A DNA stretch of 64,000 nt, taken from positions 29,305,215 through 29,369,214 of the forward strand of contig JAJKFL010000042.1 in assembly GCA_021186555.1 (NCBI GenBank), given 5' to 3'. Shown piece by piece: positions 57,285 through 64,000 of the stretch (positions are counted from its first letter, which is position 1; the number at the start of each line of letters is the position of its first letter). A program made the translations under genes and the position numbers. This DNA comes from Reticulitermes speratus. Taxonomy: Eukaryota; Arthropoda; Insecta; Blattodea; Rhinotermitidae. The notes under the pieces are model-generated. The model was not told where the DNA came from, did no database searches, and was given only the letters and a program-made list of their open reading frames with translations.

Positions 57285-58322
57285 TGGATATAATTATTTA
57301 CTTTATTTAGACGAATGAAAGTTATTTATGAAATATAACGATAGAGAATACAGGTGTTAGGAGGGAAGTCAGTAGCATCTGGTAGTTAACAGAAGGTCAG
57401 TATGGTAGCAGGGAGGAAGATGGGTTACAAGAGCAGCGAGTGAGAGAAGTAGAGGTTAGCGTAGTAGCTATAGGAGATGCTGCATGTTAGTACAAAGGAG
57501 ACTTAGCTTGTCACACATTTGTCAATGTCAAATTGAATAGAGTTTTGGGGTTTGTTGGGTCAGTCAAAATTCGAGGGTTTGACACTTTTTCGAAATGTAA
57601 ATCACGAGGGGTGGGTACGTGTTAGTAAAGGTAGCACATTAAATTGTCCAGGTATAAGACGCTCATATGGGGTTTACATGCATTACGTTAAGGGATAACG
57701 CGTCAGTCATTAGGAACCAATGAGGAGTTAGAATACAAAATGTTAAAGTTTTGGACCTATTGGGGGATTACTAAATTTACATATGACCAATCAGACTAGT
57801 TAGGAAAATTAGAGTAGTTAAGATTTTGAACAAGGAAAACAGGTTTGCTTGCCATAGCGAAAGAAACACAAGTATTTTGTCTTTCTTAGAGGAAGGACGT
57901 GCGATCGTATCACTCCTAAATGTCGGCTAAGATCTACAGACAGAATTCTTTAATTAGAAATTATTATTGCTGCGAGGTACAATCATTAAATAAGTGTATT
58001 AAATTGTACTTAAGTGGTTTATACCGGTTTCGGAACATACAAATGACTATTAACAAATTTGTGAATGTACAGTGACAACGGCAAACAACAAAGTGCTCCG
58101 TGCTACGTTTATCGTATACCATCAAAACATGTAACCAGTTAGCGCCCATTGATTTAAAATAAATCAAACCAAAGATTATTTAGATTAGTAACAAAAACTT
58201 AAATCATCTTAATGGTTCTTCTTTGCTAATTTCCCGACACTCAAACCACGTTAATTCCTGTAAATTAGGTTTCATGCAACCGACTGAGATACGAGTAGTA
58301 AAGGTGTGCCGGACGGTTATAA
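57285..58322 (+). repeat. 3' long terminal repeat of the Gypsy-type fossil
   Basis: Uninterrupted repeat of about 1.04 kb that aligns with both halves of the 5' repeat. It shows the site in which the RTE-type LINE was inserted in the other copy (around TTTCTTAGAGGAAGGACG). Confidence 0.85.
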
Positions 58323-58865
58323 CAGAGGCACAGAGCAGAAGACTTGAATCCTCCATATTAGGATCCTCCTTTTGTGATTCAACTAACATAACCGCGCCAG
58401 CTGAAGTAAGTATCAGAAAGCTCTTTCTTGTGAAGTATGGTCCACCAACATAGAGACACAAAATCATGCTGTCCTTCCCACAGGCAGGTTTCGTGGAAGC
58501 TTTGTGGAGATTGTGGTTATTTGGGAAGTTAAGCAGTTTAGTTTTCCACTGCCGGTCATCATTTTAATTTGATCCATATTTATCAGTCATAATCCATGAG
58601 TTGAGATATAAATTGCTGGCCTAGCATGATGTAACAGAATCAAATCTCAAGGACAACCAAACTGACTAATCCCTTTTTTCAGTTCCCTTTAAAAGAGCCA
58701 TAAATTGTTCTGTAAGACTGATCTTAAAATAATTTCAAAGTAAACAAGCCATTCGTAGTCTTATTTATCACTTTAATTTACAAGATTTCAGACAGCATGT
58801 TGGTTGCCCTTTTCAGCATCTTTAAGCTGTGCCTGTTGTGACTACATTAAATATTATAAACTCAC

Positions 58866-59057
58866 ATGTGCTGTGCCAAATCCCAAGCAACAGCTATTGC
58901 ACTGTTGATGGCCATGTCAACTGGAACCATATCTGCTCTAATATCACCGTTGCAGTCAGGGTCTTTAGTATGCCCGCTCCTGCACCTGCAGAGATGCCCA
59001 TTGGACCATAAAAGTTGTTGGCCCAGCCCACTACAGGTTCATATGCCGTGTTAATCA
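58866..59057 (-). CDS. Fatty acyl-CoA reductase, internal exon with an apparent one-base loss
   Basis: The acceptor (GTTGGTTTTACAG, AG at 59059-59058) and donor (CACAT|GTGAGTTT) bound 192 bp. The first part reads VINTAYEPVVGWANNFYGP, MGISAGAGAGIL, matching the FAR stretch VIST.KEPVPGW.DN.YGP.G...GAG.G. The second part is in the next frame: GDIRADMVPVDMAINSAIA, VAWDLAQHM (family: ADLVPVD.V.NA.I..AWD). Between them there are 38 bases where 39 are expected, near 58955-58975, so one base is missing. Both flanking phases fit only if that base is restored: the G before TG comes from the exon ending at 59907, and the final AT pairs with G of the exon starting at 42792. Either the allele or gene is dead, or it is a sequencing error. 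Confidence 0.85.
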
Positions 59058-59906
59058 CTGTAAAACCAACAGATGAAATGGGGTAATTAGTGGTTACTGA
59101 AACATAATATTCTGTAATCAAACGTATCCATACAAAGTTTTGTATTGTATCTGACACAAAATTAAATGCTTTTTCTCTCTATCTTTTAAATCAGCAGTTC
59201 ATTGTGTTATCTACAAATTTTTGTCAGTATTCTAATTTGAAAGTGTCTTTACTGCGTTAGAAGTGGCAGGTACACTTGAATTCCAACATGTTACAAGGAA
59301 CAGGTGGCGAAATCCATAGATTTAGTGCAGCAGAGCAATTCAAACGTTGATTGAAAAAGTGACTAGAAAAAACACTTTTCGGGTGTCTTTGAGAAGTTCT
59401 GTCCAGAAAATATTTTTCTCACATATTTACATACATCATATTTTCAGGTTTCGTGGCACTGAAATCACCTATAATTATGGACGTTGTCGTGAGCCAGAAG
59501 ACTGGACTCTAGAACAGCTCATATTTAAAATTAATGTGTAAATGCTAAATATCCCAACAGTCATAAGGAAAGAATATTTCATAAAATAATACCAGCATAT
59601 GTTTTCCTATTTTCTGTGAATATTTCAACGATTTTTTTTTCATATCTGGCTTTATAAGACTTAAAATTATAAAACTTTTCCACAAAACAAATCCGCTTGT
59701 TGGGAAACTAATAAACGGGGAACTGATTAAAAACCAGGTAAAATTAATATAACATAATAATATTAATGCATTTTAAATTACATAATTATACTTATCACAA
59801 TATACTCGACATGTTCAGAAAGAGCAGGTTTTGTGCATGAAAGAATCATAGGTCACTTGGAGCTCCTGAGTGTAGAAAGGGTTACCATTCAACACGTTGT
59901 ACTTAC

Positions 59907-60016
59907 CTATGGAAGGCCGCAGTATGCCTACTGGAAGACCTTTGGTTTCCTCTTTAATCATATCCTCTGCAACAGCCTTTGTGAATGAATATGTGTTTGG
60001 CCAGCCACCTAACACA
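59907..60016 (-). CDS. Fatty acyl-CoA reductase, exon with the YxxxK catalytic motif
   Basis: The acceptor (GATTTGGTCTAG, AG at 60018-60017) and donor (CCATAG|GTAAGTAC) bound 110 bp. The peptide VLGGWPNTYSFTKAVAEDMI, KEETKGLPVGILRPSI contains the short-chain-dehydrogenase-type catalytic pair Y...K (TYSFTK) and the conserved GI.RPSI, both diagnostic of FARs. The final G joins TG of the next exon to give Val (SIVI). The NADPH-binding TGGTGF region and the rest of the N-terminus were not found up to 64000, so those exons lie beyond the window. Confidence 0.88.
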
Positions 60017-60167
60017 CTAGACCAAATCATGAGTTCAAATAAACATGTTTATTGACTTAAACTCTGTGCTAAGCATGGTATTATTTAAAGCTTATTCTCT
60101 CTCGTGTTATTTAAGTATTATTAATTTCATACTGAGGTAACATAAACACATAGCTTAATTAAATACG

Positions 60168-61484
60168 TAGAGCATTTCAGAAGTTTTGTGTATGATTTTA
60201 TTGTAATAACAAAATACTAGATAAAAATACTATTGATATTCCTGAATGTATATACACATGTCCTCTACTCAATGGAATCACCAGCACTGTCCACACACTT
60301 TTCCCATCCACGTGGTAAACGATCAATTGCAGCTCTGTTTTTGTCCGCGGACGGACGCTTTAAAGAGGCAGTGACAGCATGTTGATATCGTCTTCCGACT
60401 GAAATCGTTTTCCCCCGAACATGTTCTTTCACACGTGAAAACAACCAATAATCACATGGGGTGAAATCTGCAGAGTGGGAGGATGTGCCAACACTTCTCA
60501 GCCCCAACGTTGCACCAGATTTTGCACATCATGATGGCGATGAGGTGTTGTGTTGTCCTGGAGCAAAATGGCACCACGCTCCAGCAGTTCTGGTTGTTTA
60601 CGGCGAAGAGCCGGCCTCACCCAATCGGAAGTCGGAATCTCACCAGCAAGTGTTTACCATATCCTCACCAACAGCTTCGGGAAAAGAAAAGTTTGTGCAA
60701 AGTGGATTCCACACGTGCTCAACGATAACCAAAGAGCCATGCGTGTTTTTCTCGCCACCACCCATCTGCAGCATTGGAGAAATGAAGGCAGTGCATTCCT
60801 CGATCGCATTTTAACGATTGACGAGTCATGGATGCATTCATTTCAACCTCAGCTGAAACAACAGAATGCTGAATGGCCGCCCCAATGTCACCGAGGAAGA
60901 AAATTGCATGGCGCAGTCTCGGTGCTCTGTCATGTTCTTCAGCCAAAATGGGCTTGTGCTTGACCATCCCGTGCCAGTTGGCACCACGGTCAATGGCCCA
61001 TATTACTGCTCACTCTTGCAGGATAAGGTGAGGCCGGCACTTCGCCGTAAACAACCAGAACTGCTGGAGCGTGGTGCCATTTTGCTCCAGGACAACGCAA
61101 CACCTCATCGCCATCGTGATGTGCAAAATCTGGTGCAACGTTGGGGCTGAGAAGTGTTGGCACATCCTCCCTAACTCTGCAGATGTTCACCCCATGTGAT
61201 TATTGGTTGTTTTCACGTGTGAAAGAACATGTTCGGGGAAAACGATTTCAGTCGGAAGACGATATCAACACTGCTGTCACTGCCTCTTTAAAACGTCCGT
61301 CCGCGGACAAAAACAGAGCTGCAATTGATCGTTTACCACGCAGATGGGAAAAGTGTGTGGACAGTGCTGATGATTCCATTGAGTAGAGGACATGTTATAT
61401 ACATTCAGGAATATCAATAGTATTTTTATCTAGTATTTTGTTATTACAATAAAATCATACACAAAACTTCTGAAATGCGCCATA
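60168..61484 (+). mobile_element. Mariner with both ends derived from its 3' part (palindromic)
   Basis: Left arm (about 60168-60620) is an inverted, near-identical copy of the right arm (about 61022-61484), roughly 455 bp each. Each arm encodes the transposase C-terminus (DYWLFSRVKEHVRGK, NRAAIDRLP, WEKCVDSA.DSIE). The unique centre (60621-61021), plus strand, encodes SEVGISPASVYHILTNSFGK, VCAKWIPHVLNDNQRA and RILTIDESWMHSFQ (first catalytic Asp). The right arm adds LLQDNATPHRHRDVQN (second Asp) and PCDYWLF (third Asp). The N-terminal DNA-binding part has been replaced by the inverted copy. A few frame changes are present. Outer ends start GCATTTCAGAAGTTTTGTGT on both sides, with TA near both borders. 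Confidence 0.8.
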
Positions 61485-64000
61485 TACCCAAGGCAAGTAA
61501 CTGCAGTTATTTACCACCCTGAAGATGTGGATGGTTTGGGGTTAAAGGTCTCTGTGATCTGAATGCCAAATTAGATCAAGGTGAGTGGCAAACATAATAT
61601 TTTGCCTACTTTATCCCCAAACGCTCAGCCATAGCTACTTGCCTCACACAACTTGATTGAATTTCGGAGCTCTTCTTGACATAAAAGAAAGGGAAAATTC
61701 TGTTCCTTACTGGTAATTATCCCCAGCATTCTCTTTACTTACTGGGCTTTCATAACTCATGAATAAATAAGCTGTATTTATATTAATTTTGTGTTACTTG
61801 TGCTCATGGGTGTAATAATGTGTCAGCATTAGACAGCTTATTTGAGTGAAAGGACGCCAGCAGGCATTATAACCCAGCATGTTTTGATATGTGATCTCAT
61901 ATAATATTTTCACAGGACACAGTCATGGCAGTAGTCATGTGTGTGCATGGGTTCTATGGAACATCTGCTTCAGCCTTAATTTCATTTAGTAACAAAGAGT
62001 AAAACATTATTTTACCCAGAGTGAAATGGAATACAATTTTTCATACATCAAAGTGTAAAGGGGATAAACAAACAGGTAGGTAGTAAAAGGGCAAAATGAA
62101 GTAAGTACCAGTGTCCATTAAAAAGTGAAAAGTGGCAGTGTTTATCTACATGGGCCTGTTATTCAGGTTCTGAAAGAGATACAAATAAGTTACACAACAG
62201 CAAAAATTCCTTGAAGGAATATAAAATACAGAAATAGACATGGCAGCCAAAGTATAATCCTGGAATGGCAACACATTAGACAGTTATGGCAGTGATCTCA
62301 AAGCCCTTCACACATGTGCCATGACATTGGAATATAACACACTCTTCATCATAATGTGGACATTTCACTGGATAAGTAAAACTGTATGAAAGAACTGGAT
62401 CACAACTTCCATAAATATGGGCCAAATGACACACAACAATCATCTATGTCCTTTGAGAATTTAAAAGAACCTAGTAGCGTGTGACATGATTTACCCCTTC
62501 TTGATAAAGGTGGAAAATGAAAATGACATATAAATGCAGTACAAATAGCCCTATAGTTTCGACACATCCAATTTGTTCTCTTGTGATGTAGGGTTACATT
62601 TGTCTCACCATGCAATATGAAATGTCATGAAGAATGAGAGAATGGATATTACTGCTTAATACTTAGTCTCAAGTTAATTACTCATTACAGTGGTTTCTTT
62701 CGCAGTTGCAACAGCACACTTTTTGCTGGACAGGTCTGTGTGGCCAGGTACACAGGAAAAGAAACAGTTTGCTCTGCTATCTGGATTTGAGAATCTCAGT
62801 AAAAATTATATGCTGTCCTGTATGTAAGTGTGTATAAACGCTCTACAGGGTGTGGAACATTGCTAATAGAACTTCATGGATTTGGGAGTTGATCATATAT
62901 GCACATATACCTTACGAACACAGGTGTCAAGAGGGACAAAAATGCGAAATATAAGCGAATTGTTGGTGTGAAAAAGATGATGTAATACAATTGTCCATCC
63001 TTTCACTCTATTGGACCCATCGCAGATTTATCTGTTAAAAGTCATGAATCTAGTTTGTATTAAAAACCAACAAATTCAAACCTTTGTATTTCCACAGTTA
63101 TATTATCTTAAAACATTTAACCTCCAGGCTGCAAAATATCAGATTCTTAGGCAAACCGACTCATGGTACTCTATCAGTAGCATAATTTTTAAAATAAATA
63201 CATTTGGACAGCATGAATCGAGTTCCAGCTTGAAATAAGTAGGAAGAAATATTTATATGGAATTATTTATGGTATTTTGCACTTGATAGCCTTACCCTGT
63301 TTGATATATATTTAAATGATAAACACCCTCAAAACTGCGTCCTTTAAAGAGGCTGATATTTCCATCTCATATAGGGTGGCCATAAATTAAATTTCCTCTA
63401 TGCTTACAAGATACAATTGAAACTCAAGTTTATTTATTCATATTGACATTCATGCATCCTACATATCTAAAAATGCTTTGCAACTCTCTGGATATATAAT
63501 TCAAGCACGATATTAAAGATCTACAATGTAATGTAATCATATGATGTGTGCTAAACCTTAAAATATGTACTCATTCGTTAAGAGCAACAAGATTTATACT
63601 TATCTTCATGTCTCTTATTTTTGGCATGTTTTCCAATAGAGAAAAAGATCAATTAATTTTTCCATCAAGCAAATGCTAAATTTTGTGTGTTCAGTGACAC
63701 TTATTAAACAGAAAAATATGACCTGGTGTAAGAAGAATCTATCAGTGGAAGCACCAAGACACAAAATCAACTTTTCCAGTACAATGCAGTGACAGATGTC
63801 ACATGGAAATAATGTGTGATTATGCTTCTATTTAATTCCTAGTAAATGATGTATGTTAAGGGATATTAATTAATACTAGAGTAATATATTATTCTGTATT
63901 TTCTGGGAGTGAGTGGTGTGTATTCTGCATCTATATTTAGGCAGGGAGGTCCTCATTCAACTTCGATTTCACAAAGGAGCACTAGGGCACAGCGTTCAGT
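61485..64000. other. No recognised gene; probably FAR intron
   Basis: AT-rich DNA upstream (in gene direction) of the FAR exon at 60016. I looked for the missing FAR N-terminal exons (TGGTGF and HVSTAY motifs) on the minus strand and did not find them. No other feature recognised. Confidence 0.4.

Larger units (their letters stand above)
43613..58322 (+). mobile_element. Ty3/Gypsy-type LTR retrotransposon fossil with two LINEs inside
   Basis: Two long terminal repeats of about 1 kb lie in direct orientation (43613-47175, expanded by an inserted LINE, and 57285-58322). Between them are gag-like, retropepsin-like and Gypsy-type RT-like parts on the plus strand. It is clearly broken, with many breaks throughout and an incomplete pol. 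The LTRs are readily aligned but differ at a fair number of positions, suggesting an old insertion, millions of years at least; the exact figure needs an alignment. An RTE-type LINE sits in the 5' LTR and a Jockey-type LINE in the internal region. It lies in a FAR intron, in the antisense direction to the gene. Confidence 0.8.
42793..58865 (-). other. FAR intron, about 16 kb, filled with nested retroelements
   Basis: Bounded by donor AT|GTGAGTTT (minus, GT at 58865-58864) and the acceptor at 42794-42793. About 14.7 kb of it is the Gypsy-type fossil with two inserted LINEs. The remaining 0.8 kb at 42793-43612 and 0.5 kb at 58323-58865 are AT-rich with no feature recognised. Confidence 0.75.

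Noticed and set aside
59347-59541. 64-codon plus frame with RFRGTEITYNYGRCREPEDW
   Set aside because: Lies in a FAR intron opposite to the gene. Only the second half looks protein-like, and there are no splice signals or homology I can name.

Overview
This window looks like part of an insect nuclear genome. It is AT-rich, the host exons are short and separated by long introns, and the sequence is packed with arthropod-type transposons. The mix (R1-like, CR1-like, RTE-like and Jockey-like LINEs, mariners, a Penelope-like element, and short dispersed repeats common in polyneopteran genomes) suggests a cockroach, termite or stick-insect relative. That placement is inference. No prokaryotic genes, tRNA or rRNA were seen.

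Host genes. The clearest gene is a fatty acyl-CoA reductase (FAR) on the minus strand. Four exons are visible: 60016-59907, 59057-58866, 42792-42499 and 40263-39984. All splice sites and phases fit, but one coding exon appears to lack a single base. The exons give the C-terminal ~290 residues; the N-terminal half must lie beyond the right edge. Its 16-kb intron holds a Ty3/Gypsy-type fossil that itself contains two LINEs. The next intron holds a hAT-like fossil with a small hammerhead-bearing insertion. At the left edge are an unrecognised coding exon (minus, 1-212) and a possible terminal coding exon of another gene (plus, 2306-2526).

Left third (1-22 kb). Contents are a decayed mariner, a nearly full-length R1-like LINE on the minus strand with a pogo/Tigger-like MITE inside its RNase H region, two more mariner remnants, simple repeats, a hammerhead-bearing Penelope-type remnant (14.65-14.88 kb), two families of diverged tandem repeats, and two foldback elements (17.0-18.1 kb and 19.3-19.7 kb).

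Middle (22-42 kb). Contents are a nearly full-length CR1-like LINE (plus), a CR1-like 3' fragment (minus), a Penelope-like 3' part with a GIY-YIG endonuclease abutting an RTE-type endonuclease so that one open frame spans both, further RTE-type fragments, and the C-terminal FAR exons.

Right third (42-64 kb). Contents are the FAR intron with its nested elements, the upstream FAR exons, and a mariner whose two ends are inverted copies of its own 3' part.

The most interesting signal is a set of hammerhead-ribozyme-like motifs at 14705-14747, 30438-30481, 40983-41026 and 41205-41248. They share one architecture (CUGANGA core, bulged U, stem II, G/AAA, minimal stem III). One 455-bp insertion carries two of them head to head in arms that look identical, with a 13-bp target duplication inside a hAT fossil. 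This looks like a small, fairly recent, non-autonomous hammerhead element related to Penelope-like elements.
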